64,000 bases of DNA. It comes from Senegalimassilia anaerobia JC110. Lineage in GTDB: Bacteria; Actinomycetota; Coriobacteriia; Coriobacteriales; Eggerthellaceae. The stretch spans positions 151,983 to 215,982 of the forward strand of contig NZ_HE611015.1 of assembly GCF_000236865.1 (NCBI RefSeq), in the 5' to 3' direction. The stretch's first letter is position 1. Each line of letters starts with the position of its first letter. The position numbers and the translations under genes are program-made. The notes below the pieces were generated by a model that was not told where the DNA came from, made no database searches, and worked only from the letters and a program-made list of their open reading frames with translations. Of this stretch, positions 18,141-27,336 are shown piece after piece.

Positions 18141-19091
18141 ATGACTGCAACCCCCATGCTTCCCGCAACCGCGGCCCCCACAAGCGTCAACATGGCCGTC
18201 AACCTCGGCGGGCTTTCCATGAAAAACCCTGTGACCACGGCATCCGGCACCTTCGCCGCGGGCCGCGAGTATTCCGACTTCGTGGACGTCTCCGCCCTCG
18301 GCGCCGTCACCACCAAGGGCGTCTCGCTCAACGGGTGGGAGGGCAACGCCTCCCCGCGTATCGCCGAGGTGCCTTCGGGCATGCTCAATTCCATCGGCTT
18401 GCAAAACCCCGGCGTCGAGCATCTGAAGGCCTGTGAGCTGCCGTGGCTGTCCGAGGTGGGCGCAACCGCCATCGTCAACGTGTCCGGTCACAGCTTCGAT
18501 GAGTACGTGCAGGTCATCGAGGCGCTTGAAGATGCTCCCGTGGACGCGTACGAGGTCAACATCTCGTGCCCGAACGTCGATGCCGGCGGTATGACCATCG
18601 GCACGCACGTGGAGTCCGTCGAGAAGGTGGTGGGCATGTGCCGTAAGGCCACCCGCCGTCCGCTCATCGTGAAGCTCACGCCCAACGTCACCGATATCGC
18701 TGAGATCGCCCGTGCCGCCGAGGCGGCTGGCGCCGACGCCATCTCGCTCATCAACACGCTCATGGGCATGGCCATCGACGCCGATCGCCGCTGCACGCTC
18801 ACGTCGCGTCCTTTCGCCGGCTTTTCCGGTCCCGCCATCAAGCCCGTGGCCCTGCGCTGCGTGTGGCAGTGCCATAACGCGGTGAAGGTGCCGCTTCTGG
18901 GCATGGGCGGCATCTCGAACGGCACCGATGCCGTGGAGTTCATGCTTGCCGGCGCCACCGCCGTGGCGGTGGGCACCGCGAACTTCGTCAACCCCCAGGC
19001 AACCATCGACGTCATCGACGGCATCGCCGAGTATTGCGAGCGTCATGGCGTCAAAGACGTCAACGAACTGATTGGAGCGCTGCAATGCTAA
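18141..19091 (+). CDS. pyrD: Dihydroorotate dehydrogenase catalytic subunit (class 1B)
   Basis: PyrD oxidises dihydroorotate to orotate using FMN; electrons leave through PyrK. This 316-residue TIM-barrel protein shows KNPVTTASGTFAAG, TTKGVSLNGWEGN, the class 1 catalytic Cys in YEVNISCPNVDAGG, and the FMN phosphate site GMGGISNGTDAVEFMLAGAT. The neighbouring pyrK and soluble form (no N-terminal membrane helix) mark it as class 1B. It overlaps pyrF by seven bases (ATGCTAA). Confidence 0.96.
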   Translation: MTATPMLPATAAPTSVNMAVNLGGLSMKNPVTTASGTFAAGREYSDFVDVSALGAVTTKGVSLNGWEGNASPRIAEVPSGMLNSIGLQNPGVEHLKACELPWLSEVGATAIVNVSGHSFDEYVQVIEALEDAPVDAYEVNISCPNVDAGGMTIGTHVESVEKVVGMCRKATRRPLIVKLTPNVTDIAEIARAAEAAGADAISLINTLMGMAIDADRRCTLTSRPFAGFSGPAIKPVALRCVWQCHNAVKVPLLGMGGISNGTDAVEFMLAGATAVAVGTANFVNPQATIDVIDGIAEYCERHGVKDVNELIGALQC

Positions 19092-19813
19092 CCACGTTTT
19101 CCGATATCCCCGAGCGCGACCGCGTCATCGTCGCCCTGGACTGCGACATCGAAGAGGCCTTCGAGCTGGCTGACAAGCTGCAGGGCAAGGCCACGTGGAT
19201 GAAGATCGGCATGACGCTGTTCTACGCCAACGGCCCCGCCGTCGTGTACGCACTGAAAGAGCGCGGCTTCAAGGTGTTCTTGGACCTGAAGTACCACGAC
19301 ATCCCGCATCAGGTCGAGGGCGCGGCGTATTCTGCGGCCGCTAGCGGCGCGGACATGATGACGATGCACACCATCGGCGGCGTCGCCATGATGAGCGCGG
19401 CGCAAAAGGGCGCCGAGCGCGCGGCTGCCGAATACGGCTTCGATGTGCCCATCACCTTGGGCATCACCGTGCTCACCTCCATGAGCCAGGCCGCCCTTGC
19501 CGACACCGGCGTCACCCGTCCCATGTCCGAGCAGGTCAACGTGCTTGCCGAGCAGGCCAAGCGCTCCGGCATCTCCGGCGTCGTGGCGTCCCCGCAGGAG
19601 GCGGCCATGCTTCGCGAGGTGCTCGGCCCCGAGGGCTATATCGTCACGCCGGGCGTGCGTCCCGCTGGTAGCGCCTTGGGCGATCAGTCCCGTGTCGCCA
19701 CGCCCAAGCAGGCATTCGAAAACGGCGCATCGCACATCGTCATCGGCCGCCCCATCACGCAGGCCGCCGATCCGGCTGCCGCCTTCGACGCCGTCGTGGC
19801 CGAGCTGGACTAG
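19085..19813 (+). CDS. pyrF: Orotidine 5'-phosphate decarboxylase
   Basis: PyrF decarboxylates OMP to UMP, the last step of the pathway. The 242-residue protein shows VIVALDCD at the N-terminus, the catalytic DLKYHDIPHQV segment, and the phosphate-binding VTPGVRP and IVIGRPITQAADP motifs. The ATG at 19085 overlaps the pyrD stop. pyrE, which would make its substrate, is not in the window and must be elsewhere. Confidence 0.96.
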   Translation: MLTTFSDIPERDRVIVALDCDIEEAFELADKLQGKATWMKIGMTLFYANGPAVVYALKERGFKVFLDLKYHDIPHQVEGAAYSAAASGADMMTMHTIGGVAMMSAAQKGAERAAAEYGFDVPITLGITVLTSMSQAALADTGVTRPMSEQVNVLAEQAKRSGISGVVASPQEAAMLREVLGPEGYIVTPGVRPAGSALGDQSRVATPKQAFENGASHIVIGRPITQAADPAAAFDAVVAELD

Positions 19814-19964
19814 TGGGAATTTCGCGCGTTCGTGGCATTGCTGGCATCGTTCGTGCATAATGTTTTGTCGCTGAATAAGGGCGCCTTTGCGTTAGATTCG
19901 GAAGAATCCCAGGTGCAGGGCCATTTTTCTGCGAAAACTTTTTTGTGATTTGGGTAACTGGTTG

Positions 19965-20001
19965 TTGTCGATGACGGTTGACGTGCTAGTATCTCGACAA
20001 C
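19965..20001 (+). promoter_or_regulatory. mihF promoter flanked by an inverted repeat
   Basis: TTGTCG (19965-19970) and TAGTAT (19987-19992) are 16 bases apart. The promoter is flanked by GTTGTCGA (19964-19971) and its exact complement TCGACAAC (19994-20001), so the -35 box lies in one arm and the other arm covers the likely start of transcription. Such geometry suits an operator. Confidence 0.45.
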
Positions 20002-20028
20002 GCTTGATTTACACGAAGGAGATTACTG

Positions 20029-20337
20029 ATGGCTATTCCCCAACTCAGCCCTGAAGATCGTCAGGCGGCCCTTGAAAAGGCCAAGGCTGCTCGCATCAAG
20101 CGCGCTCAGGTCCGCGATGATCTCAAGGCCGGCAAGCTCACGCTTGCCCAGGTGGTCGATATGAAAGACGACCCGGTCATCGGCCGCATGAAGGTCTCCA
20201 CGCTCATCGAAACCCTTCCCGGCTACGGCAAGGCCAAGGCCGAGAAGGTCATGAAGGAGCTGCAGATCGCCGAAAGCCGCCGCCTTCGCGGTCTTGGCGA
20301 GCGTCAGCAGGTCGCGCTTCTCGAGCGTCTGGGCTAG
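20029..20337 (+). CDS. mihF: Actinobacterial-type integration host factor (mIHF)
   Basis: mIHF is a small nucleoid protein of actinobacteria that binds and bends DNA; it is unrelated to IHF of proteobacteria. The 102-residue protein has a basic N-terminal helix (KAKAARIKRAQVRDDLKAG) and the helix-two-turn-helix region RMKVSTLIETLPGYGKAKAE. GAAGGAG precedes the ATG at 20029. The order pyrF, mihF, gmk, rpoZ is a conserved actinobacterial arrangement and one of the best taxonomic clues in the window. Confidence 0.95.
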   Translation: MAIPQLSPEDRQAALEKAKAARIKRAQVRDDLKAGKLTLAQVVDMKDDPVIGRMKVSTLIETLPGYGKAKAEKVMKELQIAESRRLRGLGERQQVALLERLG

Positions 20338-20340
20338 GCA

Positions 20341-20913
20341 GTGCGCCGCGGCAATCTGTTCGTCATCTCCGGGCCATCAGGTGCTGGCAAAGGCACGCTG
20401 GTGGCCCGACTTGTGCAGGCGGTTCCCGACGCGTGGGTCTCGGTTTCGGCCACCACGCGCAGCCCCCGCGCAGGCGAGGTCGACGGCGTTCATTACCAGT
20501 TCAAAACCAAGGAGCAGTTCCAGCAGCTCATCGATTCCGACGGCCTGCTCGAATGGGCGGTGTACGGGTCCAACCATTACGGCACGCCTAAGGCCAGCGT
20601 TCAGGAGCATATGGCCGCAGGCCAGCAGGTCATCCTTGAGATCGATGTGCAGGGGGCGTTCCAAATCAGGGAAAAGGTACCCGAGGCCCACCTGATCTTC
20701 ATCGAGCCGCCTTCCATGGAGGTGCTCGAACAGCGCCTTCGCGGCCGCGATACTGAAACCGAGGAAGTCATCCAGCAGCGTCTTGCGGCTGCGAGGGTGG
20801 AGCTTTCCCGCAAAATGGAGTATGATATACAGCTTGTGAACGATAATCTTGACGAAGCTGTTTCGCAGCTCGTCTCATACGTGAACGAACAAGCCGAGAA
20901 AACGCGAGGTTAA
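20341..20913 (+). CDS. gmk: Guanylate kinase
   Basis: Gmk phosphorylates GMP to GDP. The 190-residue protein has the P-loop GPSGAGKGTL (residues 11-20), the GMP-binding VSATTRSPRAGEVDGVHY, and ILEIDVQGA. It starts at GTG 20341, three bases after mihF, with no clear ribosome binding site, so it is probably translated by coupling. rpoZ follows after seven bases. Confidence 0.96.
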   Translation: MRRGNLFVISGPSGAGKGTLVARLVQAVPDAWVSVSATTRSPRAGEVDGVHYQFKTKEQFQQLIDSDGLLEWAVYGSNHYGTPKASVQEHMAAGQQVILEIDVQGAFQIREKVPEAHLIFIEPPSMEVLEQRLRGRDTETEEVIQQRLAAARVELSRKMEYDIQLVNDNLDEAVSQLVSYVNEQAEKTRG

Positions 20914-20920
20914 CTACCCT

Positions 20921-21181
20921 ATGAGCATCATCGAACCCAGGATCACCGACCTTCTGGACGCAACCGATAACGACCGTTTCCTGCTGTGCGCCCTGGCATC
21001 TAAGCGCGCCCACGACATCAACGACATGATGCGTGGCCAGCGCGATCGCGCCATCCAGCTGCAAACTGCCGTCGAGATCGCCAAAGCTGCAGATAAGAAG
21101 CCGCTTTCCATGGCTTTCTCCGAAATCGCCCGCGGCGACGTTTCCTACGATCCGGAAACCATCGACGCCGAGAACCACTAA
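20921..21181 (+). CDS. rpoZ: DNA-directed RNA polymerase subunit omega
   Basis: Omega helps RNA polymerase assembly. This 86-residue protein shows the N-terminal RITDLLDATDNDRFLLCALASKRAHDIN pattern in part (DNDRFLLCALASKRA) and LSMAFSEIARGDVSYDPE at the end. Length and position after gmk fit the family. Confidence 0.93.
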   Translation: MSIIEPRITDLLDATDNDRFLLCALASKRAHDINDMMRGQRDRAIQLQTAVEIAKAADKKPLSMAFSEIARGDVSYDPETIDAENH

Positions 21182-21352
21182 ACCTTACTACGCCAAGCTG
21201 TTTTCGTTTGACGTGTGAACCCTCTGGCGTCCTGCGCCTGCCTCGCTGATAATTTGCTGCGCTGCGTGCGTTGTAAATGAGGTTAGGGCTTGCAGGACGA
21301 CAGGGGGTTTGTTCCGTTTACCCGCTTAACGAATTGTTCGAAGGGCTGTTCT

Positions 21353-22570
21353 ATGACCGAATTCCAGCGCATTTGCCTGGTCCATTACCACGAAATCGGG
21401 CTGAAGGGGCACAATCGCTCCACGTTCGAGATGCGCCTGCTCAAAAACCTTGAGGCGTTGCTTTCCGATTTCGACGTGGTCACCATCCATCGAATCTCCG
21501 GTCGCCTGTGCGTGTTTTTGCGCGAGGGCACCGATTGGGAGACTGAGAAGCGCTGCGCCGACTTCATCCGCAAGGTGCCCGGCGTTGCCCGCGTATCCTC
21601 CGGCTACAAGTGCGAACGCGATCTGGCGCAAATGGAGCAAGCTGCGCTGGCGGCCATGGCCGATGTCGACGACTTCACCAGCTTCAAGGTGCAGGCTCGT
21701 CGCAACCATACCGATTTCGAGGTCGGTTCCATGGATATGAACCGCATCATCGGCGCCGCGCTGTGCGAGGCGCATCCCGAAAAACAGGTTCAGATGAAGA
21801 ATCCCGATGTGGTGGTAGGCGTCGAAGTGGTGCAGAATGCCGCTTACGTGTACGCGCGCAGCGTGCGCGGCGTCGGCGGCCTTCCGGTTGGAAGCTCGGG
21901 CAAGGTGGCCTGCCTTCTGTCCAGCGGCATCGACTCGCCGGTTGCCACGTGGCGCATGGCGCGCCGCGGCGCCGTTTGCATCGGCGTGCATTTCTCCGGC
22001 CGCCCGCAAACCAGCGACACCAGCGAGTATCTGGTCGACGACATTGCGCATGTGCTTGAGAGAACCGGGTGCATCGGCCGCGTGTATGTCGTACCGTTCG
22101 GCGATTACCAGCGCGAGATTTCGCTGACGGTGCCCCCTCAGCTGCGCGTTATCATGTATCGCCGCCTTATGTTCAAGGTTGCGCAGGAGATCGCATGTCG
22201 GGAAGGGGCGAAGGCCCTGGTAACCGGTGAGTCGCTCGGCCAGGTGGCCTCGCAAACCCTGGATAACATCCGCTGCACCGATGCGGCCGTGGATATGCCG
22301 GTGTTCCGTCCCCTCATCGGCACCGACAAGCTTGAGATCATCGATATGGCCCAGCAGGTCGGCACCTTCGAGATCTCGTCTCAGGATGCCCCCGATTGCT
22401 GCACGTTGTTCATGCCGCGCAATCCCGAGACGCATGCGCAGCTCGAGGATGTGCTCGAGGCCGAATCGGCGCTTCCCGTCGATCAATGGGTGTCCGAGCT
22501 CGCCGACGCCGCGGAGCCGCACGACTACAAGTGCCCGGGCTATAAGAAGAAAAAGCCGCGTAAGGAATAG
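21353..22570 (+). CDS. thiI: tRNA 4-thiouridine synthase / thiamine sulfur transferase ThiI
   Basis: ThiI puts sulfur on U8 of tRNA and contributes to thiamine thiazole synthesis. The 405-residue protein has an N-terminal ferredoxin-like/THUMP part (VHYHEIGLKGHNRSTFE) and a PP-loop ATPase domain (LLSSGIDSPVA), plus the late PDCCTLFMP cysteines. It lacks the C-terminal rhodanese domain of E. coli ThiI, so a partner desulfurase must hand over sulfur directly; the desulfurase at 3685-4818 is one candidate. The ATG at 21353 is chosen over 21290, where the added residues are unlike the family. Confidence 0.93.
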   Translation: MTEFQRICLVHYHEIGLKGHNRSTFEMRLLKNLEALLSDFDVVTIHRISGRLCVFLREGTDWETEKRCADFIRKVPGVARVSSGYKCERDLAQMEQAALAAMADVDDFTSFKVQARRNHTDFEVGSMDMNRIIGAALCEAHPEKQVQMKNPDVVVGVEVVQNAAYVYARSVRGVGGLPVGSSGKVACLLSSGIDSPVATWRMARRGAVCIGVHFSGRPQTSDTSEYLVDDIAHVLERTGCIGRVYVVPFGDYQREISLTVPPQLRVIMYRRLMFKVAQEIACREGAKALVTGESLGQVASQTLDNIRCTDAAVDMPVFRPLIGTDKLEIIDMAQQVGTFEISSQDAPDCCTLFMPRNPETHAQLEDVLEAESALPVDQWVSELADAAEPHDYKCPGYKKKKPRKE

Positions 22571-22636
22571 CGTTTCCGGCGAATATCGCGATGGGTTGGA
22601 CGCCTCATCTCAGGCGCAACATGAGATCCGAATGAG

Positions 22637-22665
22637 AAGGCCGCGCTTTTGCGCGGCCTTCTTGC
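22637..22665 (+). terminator. Intrinsic terminator after thiI
   Basis: AAGGCCGCGC (22637-22646) and GCGCGGCCTT (22651-22660) form a 10-bp perfect stem with a TTTT loop, followed by CTTCTTG. It separates thiI from the competence genes. Confidence 0.8.
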
Positions 22666-22991
22666 GTGTTCGGCCATACGCAAGCAAGGCTCCGCATGTT
22701 GTGCAGTCATCGAATGCGATGAAAGGTGCGTGTCGAGTGGAGCCGATTTGCGAGAGTCGATAAGTCATTCGAACTCGTTTGCCGTTGGCTTTTGACGCAA
22801 GGAAAGGTTTCTTGACGACGCTTCGAGATGCTCCCGTGCTTTCAACGACATTTGGTGGTGTTTGGAAGACGCGCTTCCCGGATTGCTTTCTACTCATCCT
22901 GCAAGGTTTATGCGACTAGTGCCGTCCTTTTCGACAAGGGTCCTGCAAGATGGCGGAGCTATGCTTTCCGAAATCAAGGAAAGGGGCTCTT
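22666..22991. other. Intergenic region upstream of comEA, no gene seen
   Basis: Reading frames here have no family resemblance and no good start sites. TTGACG occurs twice (near 22797 and 22813), but no well-spaced -10 element was found. The comEA promoter is presumably here. Confidence 0.5.
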
Positions 22992-23672
22992 ATGGATTTC
23001 ATCCGGTACGCCGATTCGGTTCGCGCCAAACTGCATATGGGCGGGGTGCGCCTTCCCGTTGTGATCGGCATCACGGCTGTTGCGATTTGCGTTTTGGTTG
23101 CAGGCGGTGTGGGCCTGACTTCGGTTGTCGCGCCGGATTCCGCCTTCACCGTAGAGAAGGCCGACGCTTCGGATGGTGAATCGGGGCAGGCGGATCCTGT
23201 GCAAAGCAAGAACGCTTCTCTGTTTGTGCATGTTGGTGGGTCGGTTGCCGATCCCGGGTTATATGAGCTTGCCGGCGATGCGCGGGTGCAGCAGGCCATC
23301 GATGCAGCAGGCGGTTTTGCCGAGGACGCTGCCATCGATGCGCTCAACCTTGCTCGTCAGGTACAGGATGGGGAACAGATCATCGTTTCCAGTATGCAAC
23401 AAGCTACTGACTCCGGGACGCCTGTTCCGGCGGATTCCGGTGCGTCTGCGGTGTCATCGGGTGGTGCTGTCGCAAATGGGAAGGTCGACATCAACACGGC
23501 AACGGTCGATCAGCTGCAGCAGCTCAACGGAGTGGGCCCAGCATTAGCGCAGCGCATCATTGCGGATAGGCAAGCTAACGGCCCGTTTAAAACCGTTGAG
23601 GACCTTAAGCGGGTATCCGGGATCGGAGACAAGAAGTTCGCATCGTTGGCGGATTCGATTTGCGTCGGGTAA
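22992..23672 (+). CDS. comEA: Competence protein ComEA (membrane-anchored DNA receptor)
   Basis: ComEA binds double-stranded DNA outside the membrane during transformation. The 226-residue protein has a membrane segment near residues 15-40 (VVIGITAVAICVLVAGGVGL), an SLBB-type domain (LFVHVGGSVADPGLYEL), a Ser/Ala linker and a C-terminal helix-hairpin-helix DNA-binding domain (VDINTATVDQLQQLNGVGPA, then VSGIGDKKFASL). The ATG at 22992 follows AAGGAAAGGGG. It overlaps comEC by 13 bases. Confidence 0.93.
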   Translation: MDFIRYADSVRAKLHMGGVRLPVVIGITAVAICVLVAGGVGLTSVVAPDSAFTVEKADASDGESGQADPVQSKNASLFVHVGGSVADPGLYELAGDARVQQAIDAAGGFAEDAAIDALNLARQVQDGEQIIVSSMQQATDSGTPVPADSGASAVSSGGAVANGKVDINTATVDQLQQLNGVGPALAQRIIADRQANGPFKTVEDLKRVSGIGDKKFASLADSICVG

Positions 23673-26062
23673 GCGCCGCACAAAGCGAGTTGCTTCGGGA
23701 TTCGATCGTTCCCGACGACCGGGCCGTTGAGGACGAGGTCTCGTTCCCCTCGCGCCCTGCGATTCCTCCTGTGCTGGCGTTTTCGTTAGGCGTTTGGGCG
23801 GGGTGCGTTGCCGCGTTGTTGTTTGCACGTTCGCTTTCGGTTGTCGTGTGCGCTATGTTATGTGCGGGTGAGCTTATCGCATGCATATGCTGTCTCTGCC
23901 TGCTTTGGCGTCGTCGAAGGCACCTGCTGGCATTGGTGCTCGTGGTGGGTTTGCTGTGCGGCGGTGTTTTGGGCTTCGCGCAAGGGGCGCTACTTCATCA
24001 AGCTCAACAGGTGGCTATCGGGTCGCAGGGCCTGCTGCGCATCACCGCGTTGTCGGATGGTGTGCAAGGAGAATTCGGCGTTTCCTGTACAGCTCGAGTG
24101 CAGTCGGAGGGGTCTGACCGATCGTTCACGGCGAAAATCTCCTTTCCCTGCGACTGCAATCTGCCTATGTATGGCCAGCGGTTTACCGGCTACGGCACGA
24201 TATCGGGGCTTTCGGAGGATCGCGCACCGCGGGGTTGGCAACGCGGCATCGTCGCAAACGTCAAATTGAGAACCTGCGAGCGTGTTGAGCTTCGGGGTCC
24301 AGGTGCTGCGCTCCTCTTGTTTCGGGAGCGCGCCGTGCGGGCGCTTACGGAGCCGTTACGTGGCGATATGGGCCTTGCAGCCGCCATCTCCTGCGGATGG
24401 AGGGCTGGCTTGCCAGAGTCGGTATACCGGCAATTCCAGGTCAGCGGGCTTGCGCATGTGGTTGCGGTCTCCGGGGCGCATCTCTCCATTGTCGCAGCGC
24501 TCATGGCCTCGATGCTTGGTGCGTTGCGCGTTCCCAAATCGATTTCGGTAGCTGCTCAAATCATGTTGCTCGCGGCATACCTGGCGCTTACCGCTATGCC
24601 GGCTTCCGCCATTCGCGCTACGCTTATGACAGTAGCTGGAATGACGTCGTGGACGGCGCGACGCCGGGCCTCATCGTTATCCGCGCTTGGGTGCTGCATC
24701 GCTGTTATGATCGCCCTTGATGCCCAAGCAGCGTTATCGACCTCGTTCGCACTGTCGGTTTTGGCCACGCTCGGGATCGTCGTGTTCGGCGGTTTGGCTA
24801 ACTCATGGTTGAAGGCTTGCTTGGGATGGTTGCCGGCTTTTGTCCGTGAGGCGTTGGCGTTGACGTTCGCCTCATCAGTGCTCGCGACGCCGTTTTCGGC
24901 GGCCTTGTTCAGCCAGCTTCCTTTAGCGGCTCCGGTTGCCAACATCGCTATCGCGCCGCTGTTCGGCCCGGTATGCGCAGCCGGCATCATAGGGGCGGTC
25001 GTATGTGCAATGCTTCCGTTGCCCGGCGTCGTCGCTTCCATTACGTGCGCAAGCGCCTCGTTGCTTTTGAAGGTGGTCCAGGCATGCGCGTCGATTCCCT
25101 ACGCGAGCATCCCGATCGTTGCCCCGGCTTTCGTCGCGTTGCTTGCAGGCTTCGTGTCGGCTTGCGTGCTATGGCTATGGTGGCCAAAGCCTGATTCCCA
25201 TTCGGCGTATCGGTTGCTGTCGGTTACCGGAATCGTCTGCGCGGTCGTGTTCGCCCTGTTGAAAGCGCCGATTCCGTATGGAGGATGCGAGATCGTCGCG
25301 CTCGATGTCGGGCAGGGCGATGCCATCCTGATCCGCAGCGGCGGACATTCGGTGCTGGTGGATACGGGCAATCAAGACGCCTTGCTCCGTCAGGCATTGG
25401 CACGGCATCATATCACTCGTCTTGATGCCCTTATCGTCACGCACCCCGACGATGATCACATGGGATCGCTGGCGTCGCTTGATGGCGTGGTGCAGGTCGA
25501 TCGCGTTCTCCTTGCCCGGGATGGCCTTGCGTGCTCTTGTGCATCGTGCGCCAAGCTTCGGCAGCATGCGGAAACGCTGGTGGGGAAGGAACGGGTCGAG
25601 GGTTTATCGCAAGGGGACATGTTCCGGTTCGGTGCTTTTGAATTCACCTGCGTGTGGCCGGTTGCGTTTCGAGACGAAGGCGGCAACGGAGATAGCCTCT
25701 GTTTTACCGTGGATACCGATATCGATGGAGACGGCAACCGGGAGTGGCGAAGCTTGTTGGTGGGGGATGCCGAGCATGAGGAGGTCTCGCAGATGCTGTC
25801 CGCCGGGTTGATCGACGGGGTCGACGTGTACAAGGTCGGCCATCATGGATCGAAAAACGCGCTGACGCAAGATCAGGCAGCTGCGCTGTCGCCGCAGGTT
25901 TCCCTCTGCTCGGTGGGGGCAAGGAACCGCTACGGGCATCCTGCCGCATCAACGGTAGAGTCCCTTGAACGTGCCGGAAGTGCGGTAATGCGCACCGACG
26001 AGCACGGGGATGTGGCATGCAGATTCGCTAAGGACCATATCAGCGTGGAAACGCTGCGGTAG
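23660..26062 (+). CDS. comEC: Competence protein ComEC (DNA channel with metallo-beta-lactamase domain)
   Basis: ComEC moves single-stranded DNA across the membrane. The 800-residue protein has a short N-terminal membrane and DUF4131-like part, the central ComEC domain with many hydrophobic segments (GLAHVVAVSGAHLSIVAAL), and a C-terminal metallo-beta-lactamase domain (VALDVGQGDAILI, VDTGNQD, THPDDDHMGSLASL, KVGHHGSKNAL) that may degrade the second strand. The start is a TTG at 23660 inside comEA; a later start is possible. comEA-comEC-holA is a common bacterial order. Confidence 0.93.
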   Translation: MRRVSAAQSELLRDSIVPDDRAVEDEVSFPSRPAIPPVLAFSLGVWAGCVAALLFARSLSVVVCAMLCAGELIACICCLCLLWRRRRHLLALVLVVGLLCGGVLGFAQGALLHQAQQVAIGSQGLLRITALSDGVQGEFGVSCTARVQSEGSDRSFTAKISFPCDCNLPMYGQRFTGYGTISGLSEDRAPRGWQRGIVANVKLRTCERVELRGPGAALLLFRERAVRALTEPLRGDMGLAAAISCGWRAGLPESVYRQFQVSGLAHVVAVSGAHLSIVAALMASMLGALRVPKSISVAAQIMLLAAYLALTAMPASAIRATLMTVAGMTSWTARRRASSLSALGCCIAVMIALDAQAALSTSFALSVLATLGIVVFGGLANSWLKACLGWLPAFVREALALTFASSVLATPFSAALFSQLPLAAPVANIAIAPLFGPVCAAGIIGAVVCAMLPLPGVVASITCASASLLLKVVQACASIPYASIPIVAPAFVALLAGFVSACVLWLWWPKPDSHSAYRLLSVTGIVCAVVFALLKAPIPYGGCEIVALDVGQGDAILIRSGGHSVLVDTGNQDALLRQALARHHITRLDALIVTHPDDDHMGSLASLDGVVQVDRVLLARDGLACSCASCAKLRQHAETLVGKERVEGLSQGDMFRFGAFEFTCVWPVAFRDEGGNGDSLCFTVDTDIDGDGNREWRSLLVGDAEHEEVSQMLSAGLIDGVDVYKVGHHGSKNALTQDQAAALSPQVSLCSVGARNRYGHPAASTVESLERAGSAVMRTDEHGDVACRFAKDHISVETLR

Positions 26063-26071
26063 AATAGGGTT

Positions 26072-27049
26072 ATGACTGATTCGAAGAACAACCAATCCCT
26101 GCTTCCCGTGTACCTCATCACCGGTGAGGATGCTTTGAAGCGCGATGCCGTTATGAAGCGGCTTCGCACGCGTCTGTCAAGCATGGGCGATTTATCGTTC
26201 AACTCCGACGTGTTCGAAGGGGCTGAATTCACCGGCGACGATGTGGTCAACGCATGCAATACCATTCCGTTTGCATCGCCCGTCCGCTTGGTGGAGGTCC
26301 GCGATGCCGATAAGCTGAAGAAGGCTGATTCGGAACCTATCGTCAGCTATTTGGATGCGCCTTGCGAGACCACCGTGCTCGCCCTCGTCGCCGAGAAGCT
26401 TGCGAAGAACACCCGCCTGTACAAAGCGGTCGCCAAGCACGGCAAAACCGCGGTGATCGACTGCGCCCCGCCGAAGGCCCGCGACCTGCCTAAACTGGTG
26501 CGCTCCATGGCGGTTGGCCACGGGGTCACGTTTTCGGAAGGCGCCGCCATCGCTCTTGTGAACCTGGTAGGCGAGGATACCGTTCACCTTGATGCCGAGA
26601 TCAAGAAGGTTGCCCTTGCCCATTCCGGCACTGCGGCAGTCGGGGAGCAAGAGGTTCGCTCGCTTGTCAGCCGTACCGCTGAAGTTAAGCCTTGGGAGTT
26701 CACGAACGCATTCGCGGCACGTGACACCGCGAAGTGCCTGCTCGACCTGCAGCGCATGAAGTCGGTATCGCCCCATGCGCTGCTCCCCATGTGCGTCACG
26801 CGCATCCGCGAGCTCATGTGCGCGCAAAGCCTTGCCGCCCGCGGGCAGGGGCGGGGGATAGCCGCTGCGCTCAAGCAGCCCGACTGGCGCGTGAAAAACC
26901 ATGCGGCATGGGCGCGGAAGTACACTCCGCAGGAGTTGCGGCAGGCGCTTATCACTGCTCGCGATACCGAGCAAGCCATGAAAAGCGGCGCGGACCCTGA
27001 TGCGGCATTCCGCGAGTGGGTGGTGAACGTCACCGCGAAGCGCGGGTAG
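26072..27049 (+). CDS. holA: DNA polymerase III delta subunit
   Basis: HolA opens the sliding clamp as part of the clamp loader. The 325-residue protein begins with PVYLITGEDALKRDAVMKRL, has the alternating AAA+-like and collar parts typical of delta, and ends with AMKSGADPDAAFREWVV. It begins nine bases after comEC. The convergent rpsT gene and its terminator follow. Confidence 0.9.
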   Translation: MTDSKNNQSLLPVYLITGEDALKRDAVMKRLRTRLSSMGDLSFNSDVFEGAEFTGDDVVNACNTIPFASPVRLVEVRDADKLKKADSEPIVSYLDAPCETTVLALVAEKLAKNTRLYKAVAKHGKTAVIDCAPPKARDLPKLVRSMAVGHGVTFSEGAAIALVNLVGEDTVHLDAEIKKVALAHSGTAAVGEQEVRSLVSRTAEVKPWEFTNAFAARDTAKCLLDLQRMKSVSPHALLPMCVTRIRELMCAQSLAARGQGRGIAAALKQPDWRVKNHAAWARKYTPQELRQALITARDTEQAMKSGADPDAAFREWVVNVTAKRG

Positions 27050-27280
27050 AGCTATGTTGCGGTATGGCTTTGCGTCACGCTTCCTCTGATTCCGGACATG
27101 GTTTTGCAACATGATGCCGATCTTTTTAAGGCGCGCATCTTCCGGCATCTGCGCTTAATGCATGTTCCGATAAAGGGCGTTGACTCTGGTTGATGTCCCG
27201 TATCCGTGCAACAAAAGAGGCATCGGCTCGCGTCGATGTCTTAAAATGAAATGCACCTTACATCTCATGAACCATATGCA
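27050..27280. other. Intergenic region after holA, nothing recognised
   Basis: No convincing gene, repeat or RNA was seen here on either strand. The rpsT terminator borders it. Confidence 0.5.
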
Positions 27281-27315
27281 AAAAAGAACGGCTCCGGGAA
27301 TCCGGAGCCGTTCTT
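27281..27315 (-). terminator. Intrinsic terminator of rpsT (minus strand)
   Basis: The arms AAGAACGGCTCCGG (27284-27297) and 27302-27315 form a 14-bp perfect stem with a GAAT loop. Read on the minus strand it ends in TTCTTTTTT, a proper U-tract; on the plus strand it is weaker but may also stop holA transcripts. Confidence 0.85.
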
Positions 27316-27336
27316 GGTTCATCAGCAGGTGAGATG

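Noticed and set aside
17160-19085. Very long open frames on the minus strand opposite pyrK-pyrD and similarly opposite lepA, pnp and carB
   Set aside because: These are expected in GC-rich genes with biased codon use; they lack starts, ribosome binding sites and any family resemblance, and the plus-strand genes are certain.
21182-21352. TPP riboswitch upstream of thiI
   Set aside because: No CUGAGA or ACCUGAUC-type conserved segments are present in this short gap.
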